From NCBI RefSeq assembly GCF_900116415.1, contig NZ_FPAP01000003.1, positions 310,001 through 374,000 of the forward strand: a DNA stretch of 64,000 bases, written 5' to 3'. Below are positions 41,642-50,389 of this stretch, piece after piece (position 1 is the first letter of the stretch; the number at the start of each line of letters is the position of its first letter). The position numbers and the translations under genes were made by a program. Origin of the DNA: Chryseobacterium formosense. GTDB lineage: Bacteria; Bacteroidota; Bacteroidia; Flavobacteriales; Weeksellaceae. Below the pieces are notes generated by a model. It worked only from the letters and a program-made list of their open reading frames with translations. It ran no database searches and had not been told where the DNA came from.

Positions 41642-44416
41642 TTATTTTGAGAAATATACAGGAATTAATTGAATTTCACCATCCAATCCTGAAGGTTGCA
41701 CTTTCCAATTGGATGCATCAAAAGGCTTATAGTTAATATTCACAAAGTTAATTTCGTGGTAATTTCGCCATTGGATTTTATTCTGGTCCATATAACTGAT
41801 TCGGTTTGCCATCAGATTTGAAACCTCAATCTGAATGGTATTTTTCCCTTTTTTCAAATATTTTCCGACATTGATTTCAAATGGATTGCTCCAAACAATT
41901 CCAGCGTCTTGTCTATTGACAATCACTTTTGCACTTTCGTAGAGTTTGTCAAATTTCAACTGATAATCATCTGCATTTTTCTTTTTTAAATTCAAAGTTG
42001 TTGTATAAATTCCAGTTCCGGAGAAGCTTTGCGTTGAAGGTTCTTCTGTGAAATTCGTCCAAGGTTGAAGTTTCGTTAACGTTCTGGATTTCGGAAGTTC
42101 AGGACCGCCTTCTTTGAAAGTTAGTTGCCAATTTTGGTTTAAAATAATTGGAGCTTCTGTTTTTTCAACATATTTCCATTTTGGAATCGATGAATCTGTA
42201 TTTTCTGAAGCTTTTATAATTAAAGATTCTCCTGATTTTAATTGAATCCTAACTGAATTATTCTGAATTTCAGAAATTCCAAAATCTCCATTTTCAGGAT
42301 TCATTAAAACGACTTGTTTTCCAATATAATTTAATGGAATATTTTGATTCATTTCTTTCGAAGTATGATTGACAATGTAATAAAATTTCCCGCCATCGAA
42401 TTGTCTTCTGACAAACTTCAATCCAGTATCGGTTAATTTTTCTCTTTCAATTTTTAAATATTCTAAACCTTTTTTGACATCAGAACTTAATATGATTTTT
42501 CCTTTTCCGAAAGTTGCCAATTTTAAATTCCCATTTTCCTGAAAAGGAATTGATTTCCATAAAGCCTGTAAATCTGATTTTCTTTTTTCGGACTCAAAAA
42601 ATCCTGGAATATTTTTCGGCTCGTTTTGAAATATGATAGATGCGCCGTTTTGAGCTAAATTTAAAATGTTTTTTAAGGTTGATTCAGGTAAATAATCAAG
42701 CTGAGGAATGATGAGAACTTGGTAAGAACCTCCTTCTTTTGAAACCTGAATATTTTGATTATCCAGTTTTGCTTTGCCAATCATTTTGTCAGAAACCATA
42801 TCCAAAGAATATCCGGATTTACCTAATTTATCGAGGTTTTTATAGAATTCTGTCGGCTGTAACCACTTTTCAATATTGTGAATTTTAAACGCCACATCTT
42901 TACCTTTCGGATTTGCCCATTGGTCATATATTGGCCAATAAATCAACAGTTCATTATCCGATTTTCCGCTTTGTAAAACACTTTGCGTTCTCGCAACGTA
43001 AGAATTTAATCCCGTTAAATGTGACCACAAACTGTTTTCAGGAACAAAATTGGTCGATGCATAAAAAAGCCAACCCGGGAATTTCACATCCGCCGGAGTG
43101 TAAGTCGTTCCGTGATAGAAAACGTGATTAATTCCTGATAAAAACACCTGCTCAACTTCCGGTTTTGCCTGTGACCACGAGGTTTTAAAATGTTCAGTCA
43201 GCCAAGTAAAAGTTTCGTTTGAAATCAGTTTTTTTCCCATCACATTTGCTGCCGAAGAAGAAAATTTTAGCATATTAATATCCGGAACATCAGATTTCTG
43301 AATATCTGCGCTGTCTCTTTTCAAACCTACGACATCGAAAGGCGTACTTCCAAAAGTTTCAGATTCGGGAATATCGACTGCAGCGTATAAATCCAGTAAA
43401 TTCCCTGGCGAACCGTGCGCCTGATTGGTATTTTTTGAGTTTTTGGAATGCGCCCAATTCGTGAAATTTTCTGTAAAATTATCAATAATCAGTTCGCTCA
43501 TCGTTTCACGGTAATCCGATTTTATCCTTCCGGCAATCTCACTTTCATTATCCTCTACCAAATATTTGATGTAAGGAGCTAAGTCATATCCTCTTCTTTT
43601 TTTGAATTCATCTTTAAAATCGGCAGTCCAATCTGCATTGTAAACCTCATAACTATCATTAAAAAACGAACGCACTCCATAGTTTGAATTTCCAAAAGCT
43701 GTATCGAATGTTTTCAGATAATCTTTGGTCGCATCGGGAGAAAAATGGTCTAAAGTATAGCCATCGCCACCAGGAGCGGCACGTTTTACCTTTTGTAAAG
43801 TTTTACCGATAAAAACTGCATAAATTTTCCATTTTCCAGAGGTTGGTTTCCAGTTTAACGTTCCGTCTGGAGACACTTTATCTGTTAAGATTACCGCTTC
43901 ATTTTTCTCGTTATAAGCGGTTACAATATCGAGTTTTATGGTTTTTAAATTTTTCTGTTTTTCGTCTTTCAGAACAATTCTTTCAGAAAATTTTTCATTC
44001 GACTGAATTGTGTAGGTCTGAACAACCATTTTTGTTGCAGCATCCTGCTCGTCAACCTGCGGACCGCCGATTGGCCAACCTGTTCCGACTGCCATATCAA
44101 CGCCCATTTTCAAACTTTTTGCTTTATCAGTCGTAAACTGGAGCATTTTCATCCATTCCGGAGAAAGATAATTGATGTATTGGCTTTCAAACCCTTTTGC
44201 TCCGTAAATCGGAACAATTTCAACGCCTCCGAAACCTGCATTAGAAAGGGTTGTCAATTGTTTGTCTAAACCTTTTTCGTCAACAGCACTTCCCATCCAC
44301 CACCAACGTGTCCATGGTTTTGCGGTCTCGGTGGTTTTTGGCCACGGATTTTGTGCGGAGAGATTTCCGAAGGCAAAACAGAGAACGCTGAGTTTGACTA
44401 TATTTTTAATTTTCAT
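41642..44416 (-). CDS. GH106 alpha-L-rhamnosidase
   Basis: 924 residues with a signal peptide (FGNLSAQ). The N-terminal catalytic barrel starts with the GH106 signature PWTRWWWMGSAVDEKGLDKQ, then GFGGVEIVPIYGAKGFESQY and MGVDMAVGTGWPIGGPQVDE. The C-terminal beta-sandwich (about 790-920) has LKLYESAKVIVNRQDAGIVW-like motifs and ends with LDGEIQLIPVYFSK. It releases terminal alpha-L-rhamnose in the periplasm, in RG-I breakdown after GH105 has exposed rhamnose. It is preceded by a 242-nt gap with two repeats and followed by DUF4350. No own operator was found. Confidence 0.92.
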   Translation of the reverse strand: MKIKNIVKLSVLCFAFGNLSAQNPWPKTTETAKPWTRWWWMGSAVDEKGLDKQLTTLSNAGFGGVEIVPIYGAKGFESQYINYLSPEWMKMLQFTTDKAKSLKMGVDMAVGTGWPIGGPQVDEQDAATKMVVQTYTIQSNEKFSERIVLKDEKQKNLKTIKLDIVTAYNEKNEAVILTDKVSPDGTLNWKPTSGKWKIYAVFIGKTLQKVKRAAPGGDGYTLDHFSPDATKDYLKTFDTAFGNSNYGVRSFFNDSYEVYNADWTADFKDEFKKRRGYDLAPYIKYLVEDNESEIAGRIKSDYRETMSELIIDNFTENFTNWAHSKNSKNTNQAHGSPGNLLDLYAAVDIPESETFGSTPFDVVGLKRDSADIQKSDVPDINMLKFSSSAANVMGKKLISNETFTWLTEHFKTSWSQAKPEVEQVFLSGINHVFYHGTTYTPADVKFPGWLFYASTNFVPENSLWSHLTGLNSYVARTQSVLQSGKSDNELLIYWPIYDQWANPKGKDVAFKIHNIEKWLQPTEFYKNLDKLGKSGYSLDMVSDKMIGKAKLDNQNIQVSKEGGSYQVLIIPQLDYLPESTLKNILNLAQNGASIIFQNEPKNIPGFFESEKRKSDLQALWKSIPFQENGNLKLATFGKGKIILSSDVKKGLEYLKIEREKLTDTGLKFVRRQFDGGKFYYIVNHTSKEMNQNIPLNYIGKQVVLMNPENGDFGISEIQNNSVRIQLKSGESLIIKASENTDSSIPKWKYVEKTEAPIILNQNWQLTFKEGGPELPKSRTLTKLQPWTNFTEEPSTQSFSGTGIYTTTLNLKKKNADDYQLKFDKLYESAKVIVNRQDAGIVWSNPFEINVGKYLKKGKNTIQIEVSNLMANRISYMDQNKIQWRNYHEINFVNINYKPFDASNWKVQPSGLDGEIQLIPVYFSK

Positions 44417-44437
44417 TTTTTAACTTTTAATTTTTAA

Positions 44438-44522
44438 CCACAAAAGTCACAAAAGATTTAACACATAAGTTATTTTTAAGTTTGTGATTCGACTTTTGAG
44501 AAGAACACATTAGCTTTAAAAC
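44438..44522. repeat. dispersed repeat (AAAAGTCACAAAAG family), copy 2
   Basis: It matches the reverse complement of 38198-38280. It lies directly upstream of the GH106 start, as copy 1 lies upstream of the CE12 start, but in the opposite orientation. Confidence 0.75.
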
Positions 44523-44558
44523 TTGGGTGCTCATTTCTAAACCTTTGTTTTTAGCATT

Positions 44559-44631
44559 TGTCATTTCGAGGAACGAGAAATCTATTTAAAATTAAGATTC
44601 TTCACTCCACTTCGTTTCGTTCTGAATGACA
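44559..44631. repeat. inverted repeat TGTCATTTCGAGGAACGAG type
   Basis: TGTCATTTCGAGGAACGAGA (from 44559) pairs with the arm ending TCGTTCTGAATGACA (44631) with mismatches, and AATCT/AGATT continue the stem. It resembles a common Chryseobacterium intergenic palindrome. It sits between the second CE12 and GH106. Confidence 0.7.
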
Positions 44632-44658
44632 AGCTGCATATTATTACTCACAAAAATT

Positions 44659-45981
44659 TTAATTTCCATCCGGTTTTAAAGATTCCATATAGACAGATTC
44701 TGGCCAATGGAATTTTTCCACATCATCAGGTTTATTTGGGTTAAAATTTTTATAATGCTTTGAAATATATTTTTTTAAAGATAAATTTTGATCTACAATT
44801 GATTTTACAACGCATTGCGCCAATTCGTAAGCTCCGTAAGGATTGAAATGCGTATCATCCGCCAAAGCAGTTTTTTGATTCGGATACGAATTTGCCGGAT
44901 AATGAACGAAAGCTTTCTTTGCATTTTCAGGTCCCATGGCTTCGAATAATGTTTTGCTTAATGCATTCAAATCAATTAAATCTACTTTTTCTTCTTTGGC
45001 AATTTCTCTCATTGCATCTGGAAAATCATCTAAAGTATTGACGATTTTATTATTTTCATCAAAAACTCTGCGGTTCATTGAAGTAACCAAAACAGGAATT
45101 GCTCCCAATTCTTTGGCCTTTAAAATCCATTCTTTCAATCTTTTTCTGTAACCTGATTTTGTACTGTTGCCTGCTTTTTGGTCGTTGTGTCCAAACTGAA
45201 TGAAAAGATAATCTCCGGCCCTTATTTTATTCCAGATTTTATCGATTCGGTGGCGGTCTTCAAAGGCTTTCAAAGTTTCTCCACTTTCAGCATAATTGGC
45301 AATGACAAGTTCATTCGGAACAAAAAAATACGGTAACATCTGTCCCCAAGAAGCCCATGGTTCATACTGCGCGTCCACAACTGTGGAATCGCCCGTCAGG
45401 TAAATCGTCTTCACTGTTTTGTTGGCCTGAATGATTACCGAACAAACTTTTGGAGCTTTATCATTAAATTCAATCGTTAAAAGATTGTCCCAATGTAAAT
45501 ATTTTGTTTCTCTTGGCTTTAATTTTACAATTCCGATATTTTCGCCGTTTTGATTTCGAATGATGCTGTCTTTTACGTGAACAGTGATTGTTTTTTCAAC
45601 AATTTCACCTTGTTTTGTTTTGATATCATTCAATATCAATCGACGGTTTTCTACCCGAACTGTTGTTTCTGAAATTCCTTTTGTATCGCCTAAATTCAAT
45701 TTAATATCATAATTTCCTTCAGGAATTGCCACCGAAAAATAGAAAGGTTTGTCGTTCGTAATAAAATCTCCCGTCAAAGCATTTCCTCCATTGTCAACAG
45801 ATTTTAAACCGGAAATATCCATAAATCCGTAACCCAGTTTCTTATCAAATTTTGAAGTTGGATTAATTGGAATAAATCCTTTTTCCACTCTTTCGCCACC
45901 AAAATCAAACTTGAAAGTAGTTTGTTGAGAAAACATCCACGAACAAATAAAAATCATTAAAAATCCTACTCTATTTTTCAT
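44659..45981 (-). CDS. CE12 rhamnogalacturonan acetylesterase with N-terminal beta-domain
   Basis: 440 residues with a signal peptide (SWMFSQ). Residues about 20-180 form a galactose-binding/malectin-like beta-domain (FKFDFGGERVEKGFIPINPT, IPEGNYDIKLNLGD). Residues about 190-420 are the SGNH catalytic domain: LTGDSTVVDA (Ser), ANYAESGETLKAF (Gly), IQFGHNDQKAG (Asn) and DDTHFNPYGA (Asp/His). It deacetylates RG-I. It begins three bases after the GH2 stop, so it is translated from the GH28-GH2-CE12 message. The added beta-domain, missing in the shorter CE12, may bind the polysaccharide. Confidence 0.92.
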   Translation of the reverse strand: MKNRVGFLMIFICSWMFSQQTTFKFDFGGERVEKGFIPINPTSKFDKKLGYGFMDISGLKSVDNGGNALTGDFITNDKPFYFSVAIPEGNYDIKLNLGDTKGISETTVRVENRRLILNDIKTKQGEIVEKTITVHVKDSIIRNQNGENIGIVKLKPRETKYLHWDNLLTIEFNDKAPKVCSVIIQANKTVKTIYLTGDSTVVDAQYEPWASWGQMLPYFFVPNELVIANYAESGETLKAFEDRHRIDKIWNKIRAGDYLFIQFGHNDQKAGNSTKSGYRKRLKEWILKAKELGAIPVLVTSMNRRVFDENNKIVNTLDDFPDAMREIAKEEKVDLIDLNALSKTLFEAMGPENAKKAFVHYPANSYPNQKTALADDTHFNPYGAYELAQCVVKSIVDQNLSLKKYISKHYKNFNPNKPDDVEKFHWPESVYMESLKPDGN

Positions 45982-45984
45982 AAT

Positions 45985-48840
45985 TTAATCCGTTAATATA
46001 TTTTCTTTTGGCATTGTAAACTGCTTGTTTTCATCTCCTAAATCCGGCAATCCGAAGTAGAAATATAAGGTTCTTTTGAATGTCCCATTCAGATGATTGG
46101 GTTCGCTTTCTAATCCTAAAGATTCGGTTTTATCGTTAATGTTAAACGCTAAAACAGTTCCCAAAGGTGGAATTGCATCCAAAAATGAAATATTTCCGCT
46201 TGGCAATTTCGGATAACCTTCCGCTCCGTAAATTCCGTAAAAATCAAAAAGTCTGACGAACATTTTTTCTTCTTTGGTTCCGACCGTAATTTTTCCTTCT
46301 GCTGTATCCAATTGCAACCACGAAACATCATCAAAATAGCCTTTAAATTCAGGATAAATCCAAGGTGAAAAACCAGTTCTGGTTGAGTTTTTCAGATTTT
46401 GCCAAACGTTGTAAGTCTGTCCTTGAGTTCTGTTTTTCCAAACGTGGTAAGGTCCTTTTCCGAGCCATTTTGAATTGATAACGTAATTCTCAGGATAATC
46501 GAAGCTTACGCCTGAAAACGGATAATCTCCTGATAAAGAATATTCATAATTTAATTCTAAAATTCCGTTTGGATTGAGTTTCCAAATTATTTTATTTCCG
46601 TTTTTGTAATTGACTTCAATCAGTTGATTTTGTTCTTCTGCAAAAGATTTTATGGAAGATAATTCCATTGTTCCGTTTACGAAAACAGGGCCATTTTTGA
46701 AGGTCATTTTTTTGCCTTTTTTATCAACAATCACTGACTTTAAAAGTCCATCTTTTTTTCCAATAGCAAATTCTTTTTCGTCTGATTTTAAAATAAATAA
46801 TGAATCATTTTCAACAACAGAAACCTGATTTGTCTTAATTAAAGATGTAGAAAACCGTTTTGAAATTTCATCATTAGACTTCAATTTCCAAGTCCACGTG
46901 TAAATTTCTTTTCCGAAAGAATCGGTTGCCGTTAATAACAAACCTTCATTTTCTTTCCAGTTTGTAGGAAGATTTAAATTGACATTTCCTTTTTCAGTTG
47001 GTTTAATATTTGGCGATTCTGCTTTTCCTGTTTTAATAATATCAAAACCAGATTCAGACGAAAATGGTGTTTTAAACTTAATTAATTTCCATTCAAACTG
47101 ACACTCCTTTAGATTCGTAAAATGATACCGGTTTTCCACAGGAATATTTCCGTTAAAATTATTAGGCAAGGTTTTTAAATCAATTTTTACCGGACTGTAA
47201 ATTTCACGGATAGCATAAAAACTTCCCTCTTTTTCACGATGCGGTCCCAAAACTCCGTCGGGTGCATTGATTGCATTCACATCAATCTGATTATTGAAAT
47301 CTGTTCGCACCAAACCCTCATCTACAAAAGCCCACAGAAAACCGCCTGCTCCTTTTTTAGAATTCCAGTGAAGTTCCCAATAATCGGCTAGAGAAGTTCC
47401 GCCACCGCCATCGTCCTGAGCGTGAAGAAACTCAGTCGGCATATAAATATTTTCACCTTCGAGGATTTTTTTTGTGCTGTAATAATCTTCGTAATGATTG
47501 CAGTCTATTCCGTTGAAAGCGTTTCCTGGCTTGTGATGCGCGTGAATTACTGGTCGGTTTGACAGGTCATATTTTGCATATTCTGAATCCAAATCAAAAT
47601 TATGTCCGCCTTCATTTCCGTTGCTCCAGAAAATGATGGATGGATGGTTTGCATCTCTCGCAACCATTTCTTTCACAAGCTTTTTGCCAACTCCGGTGCT
47701 GTATTTTTTTTGCCAACCCGCCAATTCATCCAAAACATATAAACCGAGAGAATCGCAAATTTTCAAAAACGATTTATTCGGTGGATAATGAGCACAGCGA
47801 ACGGCATTCATATTCATTTCTTTGATGAGTTGAACATCCATCAAATCTACATTTTCCGTGACTGCTCTACCCGTTTCCGGCCACCAGACGTGACGGTTGA
47901 TGCCTTTCATTTTGATTTTGGTTCCGTTGATGTAAATGCCGTCGCCTTTGCGGATTTCAATCGTTCGGAAACCGAATTTTTCTTCGGTGTGGCTGATTGT
48001 TTTTTTGTTTTTATTTAAAGTAAATTTTGCTTTGTATAAATTCGGAGTTTCAGCCGTCCAGAGTTTTGGATTTTTAACTGAAAACTGAATCTGTTTTAAA
48101 GTATCGCCTTTCTGAATGGTCACCTGAGATTCGCCAACCAGATTATTTTTAACATCAAAAATTTCAACTTTTAAACTATTGACAGAGTTGATTCCTTTTA
48201 AATGAATATCAGAACGGAAAGTTCCATCTGCTTTGGCATCGATTGATGTTGATGAAATATGTTCTTTTGAGTTGGCTTCTAAATAAACAGGACGGAAAAT
48301 TCCACCTAAAATCCAGTAATCTGCTAACCTTTCTGCATTGTTGACAGATTTATCAGCCGACATTTTGGAAACTTTTACTTCAAGAATATTTTCTTTTCCG
48401 AACTGAATTTTATCTGAAATATCATATTTAAATTCGTAAAAAGCGCCCTCATGAATTTCTCCGGCCAATTTTCCGTTGATTTTCACTTCGGTATCGGTCA
48501 TCGAGCCTTCAAAAACGATGTTAATGGTTTTTCCTTTCCAGGAATTAGGAACGGTGAATTTGTGTTCGTACAAACCGGTTTCGTCGTGAAACTTGAAGTT
48601 TTTACCATACGTTACATAATCCCGACCGTAATTGTAAGAACCGAAACCTTGTTGTTCCCAATGAGAAGGCACGTTTATTTTGCTCCAACTTCCTGATTTT
48701 CTCCCTGAATTTATCCAAAAATCCCATTCTTTGGTGTGTTCAGCGTCTTTCCCAGTTAAGAATTGAATTTCTTTAGACTGAGAAAACAAAAGCTGTGAAC
48801 AGACACATAAAAGAGCAAATATTTTGGAAGAAAAACTCAT
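45985..48840 (-). CDS. GH2 beta-galactosidase-type hydrolase
   Basis: 951 residues with a signal peptide (LLFSQ). The GH2 order is complete: sugar-binding jelly roll (INVPSHWEQQGFGSYNYG, about 50-190), Ig-like domain, then a TIM barrel with acid/base Glu410 in SNGNEGGH and nucleophile Glu470 in MPTEFLHA, then C-terminal beta-domains. It removes beta-linked galactose (possibly other beta-sugars) from RG-I side chains or fragments. Its start codon overlaps the GH28 stop by one base (TAATG), a sign of translational coupling, and CE12 follows after 3 nt. The exact sugar is inferred. Confidence 0.92.
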   Translation of the reverse strand: MSFSSKIFALLCVCSQLLFSQSKEIQFLTGKDAEHTKEWDFWINSGRKSGSWSKINVPSHWEQQGFGSYNYGRDYVTYGKNFKFHDETGLYEHKFTVPNSWKGKTINIVFEGSMTDTEVKINGKLAGEIHEGAFYEFKYDISDKIQFGKENILEVKVSKMSADKSVNNAERLADYWILGGIFRPVYLEANSKEHISSTSIDAKADGTFRSDIHLKGINSVNSLKVEIFDVKNNLVGESQVTIQKGDTLKQIQFSVKNPKLWTAETPNLYKAKFTLNKNKKTISHTEEKFGFRTIEIRKGDGIYINGTKIKMKGINRHVWWPETGRAVTENVDLMDVQLIKEMNMNAVRCAHYPPNKSFLKICDSLGLYVLDELAGWQKKYSTGVGKKLVKEMVARDANHPSIIFWSNGNEGGHNFDLDSEYAKYDLSNRPVIHAHHKPGNAFNGIDCNHYEDYYSTKKILEGENIYMPTEFLHAQDDGGGGTSLADYWELHWNSKKGAGGFLWAFVDEGLVRTDFNNQIDVNAINAPDGVLGPHREKEGSFYAIREIYSPVKIDLKTLPNNFNGNIPVENRYHFTNLKECQFEWKLIKFKTPFSSESGFDIIKTGKAESPNIKPTEKGNVNLNLPTNWKENEGLLLTATDSFGKEIYTWTWKLKSNDEISKRFSTSLIKTNQVSVVENDSLFILKSDEKEFAIGKKDGLLKSVIVDKKGKKMTFKNGPVFVNGTMELSSIKSFAEEQNQLIEVNYKNGNKIIWKLNPNGILELNYEYSLSGDYPFSGVSFDYPENYVINSKWLGKGPYHVWKNRTQGQTYNVWQNLKNSTRTGFSPWIYPEFKGYFDDVSWLQLDTAEGKITVGTKEEKMFVRLFDFYGIYGAEGYPKLPSGNISFLDAIPPLGTVLAFNINDKTESLGLESEPNHLNGTFKRTLYFYFGLPDLGDENKQFTMPKENILTD

Positions 48841-50216
48841 TATTTCGCAGCAATGTCGGAGTCGTCTTTTTTGTCGTAAGATTGCGTAAGAGAAGCTACT
48901 TTCGTTACATTAACTTTGGTTTGCTTTAAATTTTGAATGTTACTTAAATTTTCAATTTCTGGTTTTAAAGCCTTGATTTTTAAGTTTTCAAAAGTGAAAT
49001 CTTTTAAATCAAACAAATCTGACTTTTCAATGGAAAATGCCGTTTCGCAAATTAAATCGATGTTTTTAACCGTAATATTATTTGCCAAACCTTTTCTCGG
49101 TCTTGCTTCACCTTTTAAATCAAAAAACTGATTCCATCCTTTTACATAAATAAAGGTTTTTACGTTTCCTTTAATATTGTCAACAGTAAGATATTCGTAA
49201 TGTTGAGGCGTATCGGGACGCATTTTTAAGTGTAGCAATCTTGATGCATCTTTCACGGTAGAATTTCTTAAAATCACATTGTAATTGTGAATCGATTCAC
49301 TTCCACAAGTCAAAACCGAGTGGCAAAATCCGAAATTGTTGTCTTCAATCAAAATATTTCTGTTTTCTCCGTTGTTTGGATCAACATCGGCTTTCGGACC
49401 TTTTCCCCCTTTTAATGCAATGGCGTCGTCATTTACCGACATATAACAATTTTTAATCAGAAAATTCGTGCAGGCATCGATATCTACGGCATCTGTACTT
49501 GGTGCCTTTACTGGTTCTTTCGGGGCTACAATTGTCAGGTTTAACAATTTAACAAAATGAGATTTGTAATAATGTGTGCTCCAGAACGGCGAATTTTTGA
49601 CGGTAATTCCTTCAATCTGAATATTTTTTGAGTTTGAAACATAAATAATTCGAGGTCTCATTTCATCCATATTGGTGCATTTAGGATTCCACTCTCGTCT
49701 TTTCCAGAATGATTTCCAGAAACGAAGTCCGTTTCCATCCAAGGTTCCTTTACCTGAAATTGTGAAACCATCTAATCCGTCTGCATTAATTAAAGCCGGA
49801 AAATATTTTACGGTTTGTCCTTCCATTCTGGTTGTCATTACCGGAAAATCGTTGATATCATCGCTTCCTTTCAGTTTTGCTCCGTTTTCTAAATATAAAT
49901 GAGTTCCCTGTTTAAAGAAAACCGAACTGATCAAGAAGGTTCCTTTCGGCACGAAGATGACACCGCCTCCGTTTTTCGCAGCTAAATCAATAATCTCCTG
50001 AAGCTTTTTGGTCTGAAGAACCGTACTGTCATTCTTCATTCCGTTTTCAGTAATGATGTATTTTTTTCCTAATTTACTGATGTCGGTTGGTTTGTTTTCT
50101 TTGAACCATTTCGGAATGGCTGTTCCGTCCGGGAATTTATCCTGGCTTTTTAATTCCGAAAAAGAAAAGAACAATGAAAAAGCTAAGAAAAGCTTTGATA
50201 TATTTTGAAATGTCAT
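48840..50216 (-). CDS. exported GH28 galacturonan/rhamnogalacturonan hydrolase
   Basis: 458 residues from the ATG at 50216, which gives a clean signal peptide (FSELKSQ); a longer frame to 50267 is less likely. It is a beta-helix with GH28 signatures: APSTDAVDIDAC, YMSVNDDAIALKGG (Asp pair), FGFCHSVLTCGSE (His) and RLLHLKMRPDTP. It cuts alpha-linked galacturonic acid next to rhamnose or at chain ends. It heads a tight operon with GH2 and CE12. A strong direct-repeat motif lies 57 nt before the start. It is only distantly similar to the GH28 at 11475, suggesting a different linkage or chain position. Confidence 0.92.
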   Translation of the reverse strand: MTFQNISKLFLAFSLFFSFSELKSQDKFPDGTAIPKWFKENKPTDISKLGKKYIITENGMKNDSTVLQTKKLQEIIDLAAKNGGGVIFVPKGTFLISSVFFKQGTHLYLENGAKLKGSDDINDFPVMTTRMEGQTVKYFPALINADGLDGFTISGKGTLDGNGLRFWKSFWKRREWNPKCTNMDEMRPRIIYVSNSKNIQIEGITVKNSPFWSTHYYKSHFVKLLNLTIVAPKEPVKAPSTDAVDIDACTNFLIKNCYMSVNDDAIALKGGKGPKADVDPNNGENRNILIEDNNFGFCHSVLTCGSESIHNYNVILRNSTVKDASRLLHLKMRPDTPQHYEYLTVDNIKGNVKTFIYVKGWNQFFDLKGEARPRKGLANNITVKNIDLICETAFSIEKSDLFDLKDFTFENLKIKALKPEIENLSNIQNLKQTKVNVTKVASLTQSYDKKDDSDIAAK

Positions 50217-50273
50217 AATCGATTTTGTATAGCTAATAAACGAAAATAAAAATAGAGTTTTTGGCAATTTGAA

Positions 50274-50292
50274 GCATCCTGCTCTTTCATGT
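50274..50292 (-). promoter_or_regulatory. direct-repeat operator-like motif before GH28-GH2-CE12
   Basis: Minus-strand sequence ACATGAAAGAGCAGGATGC. The downstream half-site GCAGGATGC is perfect; the upstream half (ACATGAA) resembles that at rhaT. It lies 57 nt before the GH28 start codon. Confidence 0.62.
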
Positions 50293-50327
50293 TGGGAATT
50301 TTAAACTAAAAAAAACAATTTAAAATA

Positions 50328-50360
50328 TAAATCCCTTCAAATAGCTTTGAAAGGATTTAT
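50328..50360 (-). terminator. probable terminator after the large PL1
   Basis: AAATCCCTTCAAA (50329-50341) pairs with TTTGAAAGGATTT (50346-50358). The T-run on the minus strand begins some 13 nt farther on, so it is less than ideal. Confidence 0.55.
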
Positions 50361-50389
50361 TAATATAATATGAATGAAATTTAAGTAGA

